Shown in pieces: positions 27,099-36,072 of a stretch of DNA of 64,000 nt. Origin of the DNA: Ruminococcus sp. (GTDB lineage: Bacteria; Bacillota; Clostridia; Oscillospirales; Ruminococcaceae); assembly GCA_017460665.1 (NCBI GenBank), contig JAFUAO010000010.1, positions 237,005-301,004 of the forward strand, in the 5' to 3' direction. The notes beneath the pieces are model-generated. The model worked only from the letters and a program-made list of their open reading frames with translations, had not been told where the DNA came from and made no database searches. Every line of letters starts with the position of its first letter. The stretch's first letter is position 1. Position numbers and translations under genes: made by a program.

Positions 27099-28313
27099 AT
27101 GAAGCATATCAAGGAACTGATACACAAGCGCTGGTTCGCAACGGCTCTGGGCGGCTGTATCACTGTAGCCTTTTACCTTTTGATCTCAAACATCGTCGAT
27201 ATATGGCAGGGCTTTACTCAGATCCTTGGCTATTTCTCCACTGTTATGGGAGGCTGTGCCCTCGCCTACATGATGAACCCTCTGGCGAAGCTCTATGAGC
27301 GCACCCTGTTCAGAAGGATCCGCAAGGAGGCTCCCAAGTGGACCGTATCCATAGTTTTGGCGCTGACCACCGTGATCCTGTTCCTGGTGCTGATAATGAG
27401 CATACTCATACCTCAGCTCATCGACAGTATATCTATGTTCATCGGAAATCTGGACTCCTACGCCAAGTCCCTGCAGAGCTTCATACGCAGCTTCCTGCCG
27501 GAGGACCACGAGTCGCCCAGCTTCCAGAATTTCGTCCTCTCCTCTGAGAACATCATCAACACGATCGTTGACTATATCATGGAGAACTCCTCCAAGATCA
27601 TCAACTTCTCCACAAACGCCGGCAAGAGCGTGGTCAACTGGGTGATAGCCTTCATCCTCTCGATCTACCTGCTGGGCGCTAAGAACAGGCTGAAGGCCGG
27701 TCTCAAGCGGCTTTTGAGGGCCTCCCTCAGCAAGAAGCACTATAAGTCCACCGCCTCCTTCCTGAGCCACTGCAACGACATCCTCAACAGATATGTCATC
27801 TTCGACCTGATCGACGGCCTGATCGTGGGAACGGTCAATGCGGTCTTCATGGCAGCCCTGGGTATGCAGTACGCCGGACTGGTCTCGGTGGTGGTGGGCA
27901 TCACCAATCTGGTCCCCACCTTCGGACCTATGGTGGGAGCGATCATCGGCGGCTTCATACTTCTGATGGTCAAGCCCTTCCATGCGCTGCTCTTCGTGAT
28001 CTTCACAATTATCCTACAGACCGTTGACGGCTACATCATCAAGCCAAAGCTCTTCGGCGGCACCTTGGGAGTCTCCGGCCTTTGGATACTGATCGTGATC
28101 ATCGCCTGCGGAAGGATCTACGGCATCGTGGGAATCCTGCTGGCCATACCAATCGCTGCGATCACGGACTATATATACCGGGAGATGCTCCTCCCCGCCC
28201 TTGAAAGGCGAAACAGATCCGCCCTTGAGGACCAGGAGGACGAAGCGGTCCCGGAAGATAAAGGACAAAAGGCTCCGGAGAGCGCTTCCGGAGAAACTAT
28301 ACAGGAGGAATGA
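27099..28313 (+). CDS. AI-2E family transporter
   Basis: 404-residue polytopic membrane protein. Helices are visible at about 15-35, 43-65, 87-110, 175-200, 240-300 (several, with GLIVGTVNAVFMAALGMQYAGL) and 310-365. The PxxGP-like turn NLVPTFGPMVGAIIGG (about 273-288) and the DGYIIKPKLFGGTLGVSGLW segment are typical for the family. Characterised members export small molecules such as AI-2 or act as Na+/H+ antiporters; the cargo here is unknown. The C-terminus is charged and cytoplasmic. The stop overlaps the galE region (ATGA at 28310-28313). Confidence 0.93.
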   Translation: MKHIKELIHKRWFATALGGCITVAFYLLISNIVDIWQGFTQILGYFSTVMGGCALAYMMNPLAKLYERTLFRRIRKEAPKWTVSIVLALTTVILFLVLIMSILIPQLIDSISMFIGNLDSYAKSLQSFIRSFLPEDHESPSFQNFVLSSENIINTIVDYIMENSSKIINFSTNAGKSVVNWVIAFILSIYLLGAKNRLKAGLKRLLRASLSKKHYKSTASFLSHCNDILNRYVIFDLIDGLIVGTVNAVFMAALGMQYAGLVSVVVGITNLVPTFGPMVGAIIGGFILLMVKPFHALLFVIFTIILQTVDGYIIKPKLFGGTLGVSGLWILIVIIACGRIYGIVGILLAIPIAAITDYIYREMLLPALERRNRSALEDQEDEAVPEDKGQKAPESASGETIQEE

Positions 28314-28315
28314 CT

Positions 28316-29335
28316 ATGAGTACAGTATTACTAGCAGGAGGCGCCGGTTATATCGGCTCCCATACCGCAGTGGAGCTCCTTGCGGCAGGCTATGATGTGG
28401 TGATCGCCGACAATTACTCCAATAGCTGCCCCGAGGCGGTAAAGCGTGTGGAGGAGATCTCCGGAAAGTCCGTCAGGACCTATGAGTGCGATATAAAGGA
28501 CTCGGCAGAGCTGGACAGGATCTTTTCCGAGAACAGCATCGACGCTGTGATACACTTTGCCGGACTGAAGGCCGTGGGAGAGTCCGTGGCCAAGCCGGTG
28601 CTCTACTACCGCAACAACATCGACACCACCCTTTCCCTCCTTGAGAGCATGGAGCGTGCAGGCGTGAAGAGGATCATTTTCTCCTCCAGCGCTACGGTCT
28701 ACGGCGAGGAGAACCCTGTGCCCTACACTGAGGAGATGCCACGTGGCACCTGCACCAACCCCTACGGCTGGACCAAGGTGATGATGGAGCAGATCCTTGA
28801 GGACGCTGCAAGGGCCGACAAGGAGCTGGCAGTGGTGCTGCTGAGGTATTTCAACCCGATCGGCGCTCACCCCTCCGGAAGGATCGGCGAGGACCCTCAG
28901 GGGATCCCCAACAACCTGATGCCCTATGTTTCTCAGGTGGCCGTGGGAAGGCGTGAAAAGCTGACCATTTTCGGCAACGATTATGACACTCCCGACGGCA
29001 CCGCACGCCGTGACTATATCCATGTGGTGGACCTGGCAAAGGGCCATGTTAAGGCGATCGGCTATGTGCTGGAGCACAGCGGCGTGGAGGTCTTCAACCT
29101 CGGTACGGGGACGCCCTACAGCGTCACCGAGATCGTGGATACCTTCGAGAAGGTCAACGGCGTTCCGGTCCCCCATGTTTACGGGGAAAGGCGCCCCGGA
29201 GACCTGCCTGAGAGCTACGCAAACGCTGACAAGGCGCTGGCAGTTTTAGGCTGGCAGACCGAGAAGGATCTTTCGGATATGTGCCGGGACGCATGGAACT
29301 GGCAGAAAAACAACCCCAACGGCTATAACAAGTAA
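28316..29335 (+). CDS. galE: UDP-glucose 4-epimerase
   Basis: Interconverts UDP-glucose and UDP-galactose (Leloir pathway and surface glycan precursors). NAD-binding GGAGYIGSH (residues 7-15), SSATVYG (about 122), the catalytic pair in NPYGWTKVMMEQ (Tyr-x3-Lys, about 146-157) and FNPIGAH follow the family pattern. 339 residues is standard. The second ATG (28316) is chosen because AGGAGG lies 7 nt upstream; the first ATG at 28310 is too close. Translation is probably coupled to the permease gene. A terminator follows. Confidence 0.97.
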   Translation: MSTVLLAGGAGYIGSHTAVELLAAGYDVVIADNYSNSCPEAVKRVEEISGKSVRTYECDIKDSAELDRIFSENSIDAVIHFAGLKAVGESVAKPVLYYRNNIDTTLSLLESMERAGVKRIIFSSSATVYGEENPVPYTEEMPRGTCTNPYGWTKVMMEQILEDAARADKELAVVLLRYFNPIGAHPSGRIGEDPQGIPNNLMPYVSQVAVGRREKLTIFGNDYDTPDGTARRDYIHVVDLAKGHVKAIGYVLEHSGVEVFNLGTGTPYSVTEIVDTFEKVNGVPVPHVYGERRPGDLPESYANADKALAVLGWQTEKDLSDMCRDAWNWQKNNPNGYNK

Positions 29336-29340
29336 GGAAA

Positions 29341-29366
29341 ATGCTCACCTTTTGGTGAGCATTTTT
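29341..29366 (+). terminator. Terminator of galE
   Basis: ATGCTCACC-TTTT-GGTGAGCAT stem-loop followed by TTTTT, 5 bp after the stop codon. Confidence 0.93.
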
Positions 29367-29388
29367 AGTTGCGAGTTATCAGTGCTTA

Positions 29389-29640
29389 ATTATAGTTGAG
29401 AGTTGAAAGTCGAGAGTTGAGAGTTGTGGTGTCGCCTTCGGCGACGTATTTGTAGGGGCGCACAGTGTGCGCGCGTGAGCCCAGAAAACCGTAGGGACGG
29501 CCATTGGCCGTCTGTGCCTCCCGAAAAAATGTAGGGGGCGATCCCTGACCGGGACCCGTCCCCTCTGTCAGCTTCGCTGACATCTCCCCACACTGTGGGG
29601 AGTCACCCACATCGCCCCACACTGTGGGGGAGTCACCCGC
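29389..29640 (+). repeat. Composite intergenic repeat, copy 1
   Basis: No gene. A chain of short modules: GTTGAGAGTTG repeats (about 29395-29426), GTGGTGTC with the hairpin GTCGCC-TTC-GGCGAC (29431-29445), TGTAGGGGCGCACAGTGTGCGCG, then GTAGGGACGGCC-ATT-GGCCGTC (29491-29512), GTAGGGGGCGATCCCTGAC, TGTCAGC-TTC-GCTGACA, and two CCCCACACTGTGGGG hairpins each followed by GAGTCACCC. The same module order is seen in reverse at 36.8-37.0 kb and in part at 43.2 kb. Confidence 0.75.
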
Positions 29641-29650
29641 AATTATTATT

Positions 29651-30649
29651 TCATATATTGCGGAACAACGGCTCGTCGTAGGCTGCGTCCAGCAGGCGCT
29701 CCAAATTCTCCTCGGAATACTCGATCTCCTTGGACCACGCCTTGCAGATCTCCACTTGATCCTCGAAGCCGCAGCCGCCCCTCTCGGCGATCCTGCACCT
29801 CCAGAGCCACCCCAAAAACCGCACGCTGACCGCCGCCAGCTTCACCCGGGATAGGATCTCGCCGTCGAACACGCCCTTCAAAAAGTACCGGAAGATCAGG
29901 TACGCTCCGATCCGCCGGAGCCGATCCTCCAGCTCCGCCGAGAGCTCCTCCGGGACGTCCCTAAGGGCTCCGCAGCGCCGCAGATAGCCGGGCCACGCCG
30001 GGTCAAAGGGCTCCATTTCGGCAAAAAACTCCACCCACGAAGCCTCCTGCACCTCCGCAGCCGGAAGCTCCTCCCACTTGGGGAGTACCAGCTCGCCACG
30101 ATCCAAGTTCTCCTGCAAGCGCTCACCATAGGCCGCCGCCGAGGTTAGGGCCGGGAAGAGGCTGCACTTCGACAGCCGGGAAAGGATCTCCTGACGGGCA
30201 TCGAGCAGCAGCGCAAGGAGCTCCTCATCACAGCCCTCGCAGTCCTCATCCGGCACAGTTTCCTCCGAAAGCTCGGGCTCACAGGACAGGATCAGCCGGG
30301 CAGCCTCCTCGCAGCACAGCCCTACGCCGCCCTCCTTCAGGCCGCCGAACCACTCGAAAAACCGTGGGTGGTCGGTGCAGATCTGGCAGAGAGACTCCTC
30401 CCCCAGCTCGATGTAGATGTCGCAGAGCCCCCTTTCGTTGAGGAAGGGACAGCGCTGATCCTTCCCCAGCACAAAGGCGCCGCCGGAGATGTTTTTCCGC
30501 AGTATCTCGCCGAATTTTCCCTCCACTCGCCGGTAGAGCTCCTCTGTGGCCGGGTCGATGCAGATCTCCCAGCCGATACAGCAGCTATCGGTGCAGTCCC
30601 CGGCGGAGCACCGGAATTTCTCCATATACTTGGGATAGCGCCAGATCAC
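29651..30649 (-). CDS. Flagellin lysine-N-methylase (FliB)-like protein
   Basis: About 332 residues, with a Cys-rich N-terminus: FRCSAGDCTDSCCIGWEI (about 12-29), RCPFLNERGLCDIY, SLCQICTDHPRFFEWF and VGLCCEEAA, the cluster-binding pattern of the FliB/YkgJ-like family, with the GWE and HPRF motifs conserved. Members methylate flagellin lysines, but no flagellar gene is present here, so the substrate may be different. Start: GTG at 30649 has GGAGG 7 nt upstream; the ATG at 30655 is within 3 nt of the same site, so the GTG is preferred. Confidence 0.85.
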   Translation of the reverse strand: MIWRYPKYMEKFRCSAGDCTDSCCIGWEICIDPATEELYRRVEGKFGEILRKNISGGAFVLGKDQRCPFLNERGLCDIYIELGEESLCQICTDHPRFFEWFGGLKEGGVGLCCEEAARLILSCEPELSEETVPDEDCEGCDEELLALLLDARQEILSRLSKCSLFPALTSAAAYGERLQENLDRGELVLPKWEELPAAEVQEASWVEFFAEMEPFDPAWPGYLRRCGALRDVPEELSAELEDRLRRIGAYLIFRYFLKGVFDGEILSRVKLAAVSVRFLGWLWRCRIAERGGCGFEDQVEICKAWSKEIEYSEENLERLLDAAYDEPLFRNI

Positions 30650-30681
30650 GGTCATTCCTCCTCACAGATCTCGTCCTCCAT

Positions 30682-30710
30682 ATTATAGCACCTCCCTCCC
30701 CTCCGGTCAA
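30682..30710 (-). promoter_or_regulatory. Promoter of the FliB-like gene
   Basis: TTGACC (30705-30710), 17 bp, TATAAT (30682-30687) on the minus strand, divergent from the lepA promoter 25 bp away. Confidence 0.8.
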
Positions 30711-30734
30711 GGCTGAGATCTTGTCCGCCAGCCC

Positions 30735-30763
30735 TTGCATTTTTTGGAGCTTTGTGATATAAT
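30735..30763 (+). promoter_or_regulatory. lepA promoter
   Basis: TTGCAT (30735-30740), 17 bp, TATAAT (30758-30763). The promoter lies inside the long lepA reading frame that begins at 30735 and so excludes that start. Confidence 0.82.
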
Positions 30764-30803
30764 TATAATGTATAAATATGCGAAAATGAAAAGAGGTATC
30801 ACC

Positions 30804-32606
30804 TTGGCTAACGATAAGATCAGGAATTTCTGCATTATTGCACATATAGACCACGGAAAATCCACCCTCGCCGACCGTATCCTCGAAAAGACCGAGACCG
30901 TCGCTATCAGGGATATGGAGGACCAGCTCCTGGACAACATGGACATCGAGCGTGAGCGTGGCATCACGATCAAGGCACGGGCAGTGCGGCTGAAATACAC
31001 CGCAAAGGACGGCGAGGACTACATTTTCAACCTCATCGACACCCCCGGCCACGTCGATTTCAACTACGAGGTCAGCCGGTCCCTGGCCGCCTGTGAGGGC
31101 GCTATCCTCGTGGTGGACGCTTCTCAGGGCATCGAGGCTCAGACTCTGGCCAACACCTATCTGGCTATCGAGCACGACCTCGAAGTGGTCCCCGTTGTGA
31201 ACAAGATCGACCTGCCCTCCGCCGACCCTGAGAGGGTCTGCAATGAGGTGGAGTCGATCATCGGGATCCCTGCCATGGACGCTCCCCGGATCTCCGCCAA
31301 AATGGGCGTGAACATTGAGGAGGTGCTGGAGAAGATCGTCACCGATATACCGGCTCCTCAGGGGGACCCGGAAAAGCCCCTGAAGGCGCTGATCTTCGAC
31401 AGCTACTACGACCCATACAAGGGCGTCATCATCTACGTCCGTGTCAAGGAGGGCCGGGTGAAGGTGGGCGACAATATCCGCCTTATGGCCACCGGCGCTG
31501 TTTTCAGCGTGGTGGAGGCCGGCTTCATGGACGCAACTGACCTTGTGAACAACGGCTCGCTGGAGGCCGGCGAAGTGGGCTACATCGCCGCTTCGATCAA
31601 GTCGATCGGCGACACTCAGGTGGGCGACACGGTGACGAACGACGACCGCCCCTGTGACGAGCCTCTCCCCGGCTATAGGAAGGTCAACCCCATGGTCTTC
31701 TCAGGTATCTATCCGGCGGACGGCGCTAAGTACGGCGACCTCCGGGAGGCTCTGGAAAAGCTCCAGCTAAACGACGCCTCACTCTCCTTCGAGCCGGAGA
31801 CCTCTATCGCTCTGGGATTTGGCTTTCGCTGCGGATTTTTGGGGCTCCTCCACATGGAGATAATCCAGGAGAGGCTTGAGCGTGAGTACAACCTGGACCT
31901 GATCACCACCGCTCCCTCAGTTATCTACAAGGTCACGCTCACCAATGGCGAGGTCCAGTACATCGACAACCCCACCAACTACCCCGATCCTGCGGTGATA
32001 CAGGTGGCCGAGGAGCCCATGGTCAAGGCCAGTGTGCTCTCCCCCTCGGAGTTCGTGGGGAATATCATGGAGCTCTGTCAGGACCGCCGGGGCGTTTTCA
32101 AGGACATGAAATATCTGGACGACACCCGTGTGGAGCTCCACTACGAGCTGCCCCTCAATGAGATCGTCTACGACTTCTTCGACGTGCTGAAATCCCGGAC
32201 CAAGGGCTATGCCTCCTTCGATTACGAGATGATGGGCTACGTTCCCTCCAAGCTGGTGAAGCTGGACATACTCCTCAACGGCGAGATCGTAGACGCCCTC
32301 AGCTTCATCATACACACCGACAAGGCCTACTCAAGAGCCCGAAAAATAGCTGAAAAACTCAAGAAAAACATTCCACGCCAGCTCTTTGAGGTGCCGATCC
32401 AGGCGGCTATCGGCGGCAAGATCATCGCCCGTGAGACCGTCAAGGCCATGCGCAAGGACGTTCTGGCCAAGTGCTACGGCGGCGACATCACCCGAAAGAA
32501 GAAGCTCCTCGAAAAGCAGAAGGAGGGCAAGAAGCGTATGCGCCAGCTAGGTACCGTGGAGGTGCCGCAGGAGGCCTTCATGAGCGTCCTGAAGCTGGAC
32601 TCATGA
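30804..32606 (+). CDS. lepA: Translation elongation factor 4
   Basis: Ribosome-associated GTPase (EF4/LepA) that assists translation and 30S maturation. G1 is [11 protein letters not shown]2 is [10 protein letters not shown]3 is DTPGHVDF, and NKIDLPSAD is G4. The EF-G-like domains and the LepA-specific C-terminal domain ([19 protein letters not shown], then [19 protein letters not shown]) complete a 600-residue protein. The start is TTG at 30804 (MANDKIRNF), with AGAGGT 7 nt upstream. It heads a run of plus-strand genes up to hemW. Confidence 0.97.
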   Translation: MANDKIRNFCIIAHIDHGKSTLADRILEKTETVAIRDMEDQLLDNMDIERERGITIKARAVRLKYTAKDGEDYIFNLIDTPGHVDFNYEVSRSLAACEGAILVVDASQGIEAQTLANTYLAIEHDLEVVPVVNKIDLPSADPERVCNEVESIIGIPAMDAPRISAKMGVNIEEVLEKIVTDIPAPQGDPEKPLKALIFDSYYDPYKGVIIYVRVKEGRVKVGDNIRLMATGAVFSVVEAGFMDATDLVNNGSLEAGEVGYIAASIKSIGDTQVGDTVTNDDRPCDEPLPGYRKVNPMVFSGIYPADGAKYGDLREALEKLQLNDASLSFEPETSIALGFGFRCGFLGLLHMEIIQERLEREYNLDLITTAPSVIYKVTLTNGEVQYIDNPTNYPDPAVIQVAEEPMVKASVLSPSEFVGNIMELCQDRRGVFKDMKYLDDTRVELHYELPLNEIVYDFFDVLKSRTKGYASFDYEMMGYVPSKLVKLDILLNGEIVDALSFIIHTDKAYSRARKIAEKLKKNIPRQLFEVPIQAAIGGKIIARETVKAMRKDVLAKCYGGDITRKKKLLEKQKEGKKRMRQLGTVEVPQEAFMSVLKLDS

Positions 32607-32628
32607 CCTCACCCATAGGAGGGATAAC

Positions 32629-33072
32629 ATGATCTTTAACTATATTGCTCTGGCAGCGGCAGGGCTCTTCCTGCTGCTGAGCATAGTGTGTGACATTGCG
32701 GAAAAGATACCGCCGAGGGAGAAGCTGCTCAGGCGGCTGAAAACAAATCTCCGGGAGATCACGAAGCTGCCCTTCGTCATCATCGCACTGTTGGTCCTGT
32801 TCATCGGGAGCAAGGTCTCCGGAGCAGACATAAAGCTGACTTTCGGCGCAATACTGGTGTTTTTCGTTGGTCTGGTCATACTGCACTGGTATAGGCTCTC
32901 GTCAGTGCAGCGCAGCAGGAGACTGAAAAAGAAGAGCGCTCCCCTGCTGCCGGTGAGAAAGGCTCCCATAAACGAAAAAACGGCCGCCGAAGCAGCCGAG
33001 GCTCCCCTTGCGAGGGTCTTGGAGCCCATGGAGCCGGCAGTCATAGAGGGCCAGCTCTCAGACACAAATTGA
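32629..33072 (+). CDS. Hypothetical membrane protein
   Basis: 147 residues. Membrane helices at about 2-20, 47-63 and 69-86; the loop between the first two is positively charged (REKLLRRLKTNLREITK), and a basic stretch (RSRRLKKKSAP) follows the last helix, then an Ala/Glu-rich cytoplasmic tail. No family is recognised. AGGAGGG lies 7 nt before the ATG, 22 bp after lepA, so it is probably cotranscribed. Confidence 0.75.
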   Translation: MIFNYIALAAAGLFLLLSIVCDIAEKIPPREKLLRRLKTNLREITKLPFVIIALLVLFIGSKVSGADIKLTFGAILVFFVGLVILHWYRLSSVQRSRRLKKKSAPLLPVRKAPINEKTAAEAAEAPLARVLEPMEPAVIEGQLSDTN

Positions 33073-33084
33073 AAGGATATTGCT

Positions 33085-33426
33085 ATGAGTATTTACACCT
33101 GTCCTCACTGCGGTGAGAAGTCGTTCAGTCCGATAAAAAAAGCCTTCCTTGGGCAGCTAAACTCCAACGGGAAGCCCTGCATGAAGTGCGGCAGAAGGGT
33201 GGTCAACGGCAAGGCCGCCACGATCTTCAACGCCGTTTTCAGTGTGGTCTGCTTCGCCCTGATCGTTTTCATCTACCTGAAGGCCCCCTCGATCCCCTGG
33301 CTCGACCCGATCGAGGTCCCCGTGAATATCGGCCTGATAGCGGCATTTCTGATCGTCCCACGGCTTGCCAACGCCTTCTTTTTCCCGCTGGCTCCGGCGA
33401 TCCGGATCGACCCGAACAAAAAATGA
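33085..33426 (+). CDS. Small zinc-ribbon membrane protein
   Basis: 113 residues. The first 40 residues form a zinc ribbon (YTCPHCGEKSF and KPCMKCGRRV, CX2C...CX2C), followed by two membrane helices (about 46-66 and 76-100). The family is not recognised. GAAAGGA upstream; its stop overlaps the hemW start (ATGA). Confidence 0.75.
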   Translation: MSIYTCPHCGEKSFSPIKKAFLGQLNSNGKPCMKCGRRVVNGKAATIFNAVFSVVCFALIVFIYLKAPSIPWLDPIEVPVNIGLIAAFLIVPRLANAFFFPLAPAIRIDPNKK

Positions 33427-34517
33427 GCAGCCTCGGACTTTACTTCCATGTCCCCTTTTGCGGGCGAAAGTGCGGCTACTGCGATTTCTACTCCGTCTGC
33501 TACAGGAAAGAGCAGGCGGAGCTTTATATTCAGGCAGTTTTGCGGAATATCCGGCATTATTCCGACCTTTCACGCTGCACAGACACCGTTTATTTCGGCG
33601 GAGGTACGCCCTCGCTGCTCTCGCCGGAGCAGCTCAGCATGATCCTTGACGAGGTGCGAAGGTGCTTCCGGCTTTCTGAAAATGCGGAGATCACCTTGGA
33701 GGCCAACCCCTCCACGCTGACGGCTGAGAAGCTGGAAAAGCTCCGAAAAATAGGCGTGAACAGGCTCTCTATCGGTGTGCAGTCCTTCTGCGATGAGGAG
33801 CTAAAGGTCCTGGGGCGGACCCACACCGCCGCCCGTGCAGAGCAGGCCGTCCGGGAGGCTGCGAGGGCCGGCTTCGGAAATATCTCCTGCGACCTGATGC
33901 TCGGCCTTCCCGGGCAGGACGCCCGGAGCCTTACCCGGTCTGTCGGGAAAATGGCGGAGCTGCCGATCCAGCACGTTTCCGCTTATATCCTCAAGATCGA
34001 GGCCGGGACGCCCTTCGACTGCCAGCAGATCCGGTCCTCCCTCCCCGATGAGGACGCCCAGTCTGAGCTGTACCTCCGGGCGGTGGAGATGCTGGAAAAC
34101 GCCGGCTTTTCCCAGTATGAGGTCTCAAACTTCGCAAGGCCGGGCTTCGAGAGCCGCCACAACTGCCGGTACTGGAAATGTCAGGACTACATCGGGATCG
34201 GGCCGGCGGCACACTCCTGCTTTGGAGGTGTGCGCTTTGCCGCAGAGCCCGATCTGCAGCGGTTCGCAGAGTCTCCCGTCCAGCCCGTCACCGTCACCGA
34301 TGACCGCCCCTGCGGCTTCGAGGAGCAGGCCATGCTCCGGCTGCGGCTCAGGGAGGGGCTGGACCTAACAAAATTCCCCGAAAAACGCAGCGCTATCGAG
34401 AAAAAGCTGCCGCCCCTCATAGAGGCCGGCTACGCCGAGATCGACGGGGGAACTGTCCGGCTGACGGCAAGGGGCTTCTTCATGTCCAACTCCGTCATCA
34501 CTTACCTGATCTTTTGA
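33423..34517 (+). CDS. hemW: Radical SAM heme chaperone HemW
   Basis: Coproporphyrinogen III oxidase-like family; characterised HemW proteins carry and insert heme rather than oxidise coproporphyrinogen. YFHVPFCGRKCGYCDFYS (about 6-23) gives the CX3CX2C cluster motif, followed by VYFGGGTPSLL (about 55-65), LEANPST, INRLSIGVQSF-like text and DLMLGLPGQ. 364 residues from the ATG at 33423, which overlaps the preceding stop. The long frame beginning at 33186 is spurious. Confidence 0.93.
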   Translation: MSSLGLYFHVPFCGRKCGYCDFYSVCYRKEQAELYIQAVLRNIRHYSDLSRCTDTVYFGGGTPSLLSPEQLSMILDEVRRCFRLSENAEITLEANPSTLTAEKLEKLRKIGVNRLSIGVQSFCDEELKVLGRTHTAARAEQAVREAARAGFGNISCDLMLGLPGQDARSLTRSVGKMAELPIQHVSAYILKIEAGTPFDCQQIRSSLPDEDAQSELYLRAVEMLENAGFSQYEVSNFARPGFESRHNCRYWKCQDYIGIGPAAHSCFGGVRFAAEPDLQRFAESPVQPVTVTDDRPCGFEEQAMLRLRLREGLDLTKFPEKRSAIEKKLPPLIEAGYAEIDGGTVRLTARGFFMSNSVITYLIF

Positions 34518-34526
34518 GGTGATACC

Positions 34527-34976
34527 ATGAAAAAACCCGTAAAACTGGCTGTCGCAGCCCTTATCCTGATCGGCGGCGTGGTCCTTTTCGCCATGTTCAC
34601 CGGCCGCCACGTCCTCTTTGCAGACCCTCAGAAGGCCGCCAAGCAGACCGCCGTTTTCCTACTGGAGAAAAAGCGCAGCGGACAGGTCTCCCAGAAGGAG
34701 TCGTTCCGTGAGGAGGACATCGCCCGGCTGGCCGGGAAGACCTCCGTCGTGTATATGGACTACGTGGGCGCAGGCCTCCTGACCGCATATTTTTACGGAG
34801 ATATGGTCATCATCAGCTCCGATGTGATCTTCCAGTCGGTGGAGGGCTTCGTCTACTCGGAAAAGCCCCTTGCCTCCGGACAGCTGAAGATCCCCGGCAG
34901 CGGCTACGACGGCCAGCAGATCCGCATCTCCCCCACCGACGACCCCAACGTTTACCGGTTCTCCGCCGGTTTGTAG
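34527..34976 (+). CDS. Hypothetical membrane-anchored protein
   Basis: 149 residues with an N-terminal signal anchor (about 6-26, LAVAALILIGGVVLFAMF) and a soluble outer domain of beta-strand character (GDMVIISSDVIF, GYDGQQIRISP). No family is recognised. TGAGGTG upstream, 9 bp after hemW. Its stop abuts the stop of convergent sigF, and its terminator lies within sigF. Confidence 0.72.
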   Translation: MKKPVKLAVAALILIGGVVLFAMFTGRHVLFADPQKAAKQTAVFLLEKKRSGQVSQKESFREEDIARLAGKTSVVYMDYVGAGLLTAYFYGDMVIISSDVIFQSVEGFVYSEKPLASGQLKIPGSGYDGQQIRISPTDDPNVYRFSAGL

Positions 34977-35633
34977 CTACTCCAAAAGCTCCCTGCGCAT
35001 CTGCGTGAGGAGCTTTTTTTCACGCCGTGAGACCTGCACCTGGGTCATTCCAAGGACGGCGGCGGTCTTCGATTGTGTCAGTCCCCGGAAGTACCTCAGC
35101 TCCAGCAGCGCTCGGTCCTCTGAGGGGAGCCTTTCCATGATCTGGCGCAGGGCCAGCAGGTCAACGATCGCCTCGTCCGGCGCCTCAGTGGGAAGGTCGA
35201 TCTGGCCGCCCTCCTCATCGGAAGATGTCAGGGACATGGCCGGCTGACTGACGCAGAGCGCCTCTGAGACAAGGGATGGGCTCTCCCCGGAAAGCTCAGA
35301 TAATTCGGCAACTGTGGGCTCTCGGCCGTGGATCTGGCGGAACTCTCCGCAGAGCCTCTGGATCCGCAGGGAAAGCTCCTTGAGGGTGCGGCTGACCTTC
35401 ACGGTGCCGCCGTCCCGGAAGAGCCGCCGGATCTCGCCCAAAATAACAGGCACGGCGTAGGTGGAGAACTTCACTCCCCGGCCGCCGTCGAAGGCCCGCA
35501 CAGCCTTCACAAGTCCCAGACAGCCGGCGGAATACAGCTCCTCGTAGTCGATGCCTCTCCCCCGAAATCGGTTGGCACAGAGGTGAACAAGCCCCAGATT
35601 TTCCTCCGCAAGAGGCCTTGCTTCAGCTCCCAT
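34977..35633 (-). CDS. sigF: Sporulation sigma factor SigF (short N-terminus)
   Basis: Forespore-type sigma-70 factor, 218 residues. Region 2 is DYEELYSAGCLGLVKAVRAFDGGRGVKFSTYAVPVILGEIRR, given here in pieces as LYSAGCLGLVKA and FSTYAVPVILGEI; region 3 is PTVAELSELSGES, and region 4 ends in LTQSKTAAVLGMTQVQVSRREKK-type helix-turn-helix text. Compared with Bacillus SigF it lacks roughly the first 35 residues, starting at EENLGLVH. The ATG overlaps the spoIIAB stop by 11 nt with AAAGG 10 nt upstream. Third gene of the spoIIA operon; activity would be held by SpoIIAB until SpoIIAA releases it. Confidence 0.93.
   Translation of the reverse strand: MGAEARPLAEENLGLVHLCANRFRGRGIDYEELYSAGCLGLVKAVRAFDGGRGVKFSTYAVPVILGEIRRLFRDGGTVKVSRTLKELSLRIQRLCGEFRQIHGREPTVAELSELSGESPSLVSEALCVSQPAMSLTSSDEEGGQIDLPTEAPDEAIVDLLALRQIMERLPSEDRALLELRYFRGLTQSKTAAVLGMTQVQVSRREKKLLTQMRRELLE
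34984..35020 (+). terminator. Plus-strand terminator inside the 3' end of sigF
   Basis: AAAAGCTCC and GGAGCTTTT pair across a 16-nt loop, followed by TTTTTT. It lies within the last 15 codons of sigF on the opposite strand, so that sequence is doubly constrained. Confidence 0.8.
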
Positions 35634-36060
35634 GGACGCTCAGCCTTTTCCGCATGGTCACGACAGTTCCCTTACCCGGCTTGCTGCGGACAGTGAGCCT
35701 GTCCGTAAAGGACTCCATCACCGAGAAGCCCAGCCCTGAGCGCTCCTCCTCGGGAGCGGTGGTGAAAAGAGGCTCCATGGCCTGCTTTATGTCAGCTATG
35801 CCGCAGCCGCTGTCCTTCACCCTTATGTAGATCTCTCTGCCCTCCAGCAGCTTCACGGTCAGCTCGATCTTGCCGGAGCTCCCACGGTAGCCGTGGACGA
35901 CGGCATTGGTGACGGCCTCGGAGACCGCCGTGCGAATGTCCGAGAGCTCCTCCACGGTGGGGTCTGCCTGTATCAAAAATGACGAGACCACCGCCCTTGC
36001 CGCACTCTCATTGACCGAGAGCGAGGGCATGATGAATTTTATCTCATTGAGAACCTTCAT
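35623..36060 (-). CDS. spoIIAB: Anti-sigma F factor / serine kinase
   Basis: 145 residues of the GHKL ATPase fold. N box: DIRTAVSEAVTNAVVHGY (about 41-58); G1: DSGCGIADI (about 83-91); G2: ERSGLGFSVMES (about 106-117). It binds and inhibits SigF and phosphorylates SpoIIAA. 12 bp separate it from spoIIAA and it overlaps sigF. Confidence 0.97.
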   Translation of the reverse strand: MKVLNEIKFIMPSLSVNESAARAVVSSFLIQADPTVEELSDIRTAVSEAVTNAVVHGYRGSSGKIELTVKLLEGREIYIRVKDSGCGIADIKQAMEPLFTTAPEEERSGLGFSVMESFTDRLTVRSKPGKGTVVTMRKRLSVHGS

Positions 36061-36072
36061 TTTTTCCTCCTA

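Noticed and set aside
29389-29640. Small minus-strand ORFs of 67-78 codons
   Set aside because: They lie wholly within the module repeats and have repeat-derived composition; no ribosome binding site.
30656-30681. Nine-codon ORF (MEDEICEEE) before the FliB-like gene
   Set aside because: It starts at or before the expected transcription start and has no ribosome binding site.
30735-30803. N-terminal extension of LepA
   Set aside because: The promoter TTGCAT-17-TATAAT lies inside this part, so it cannot be translated from that transcript.
33186-33422. N-terminal extension of HemW
   Set aside because: Overlaps the zinc-ribbon gene in another frame and does not look like protein of this family.
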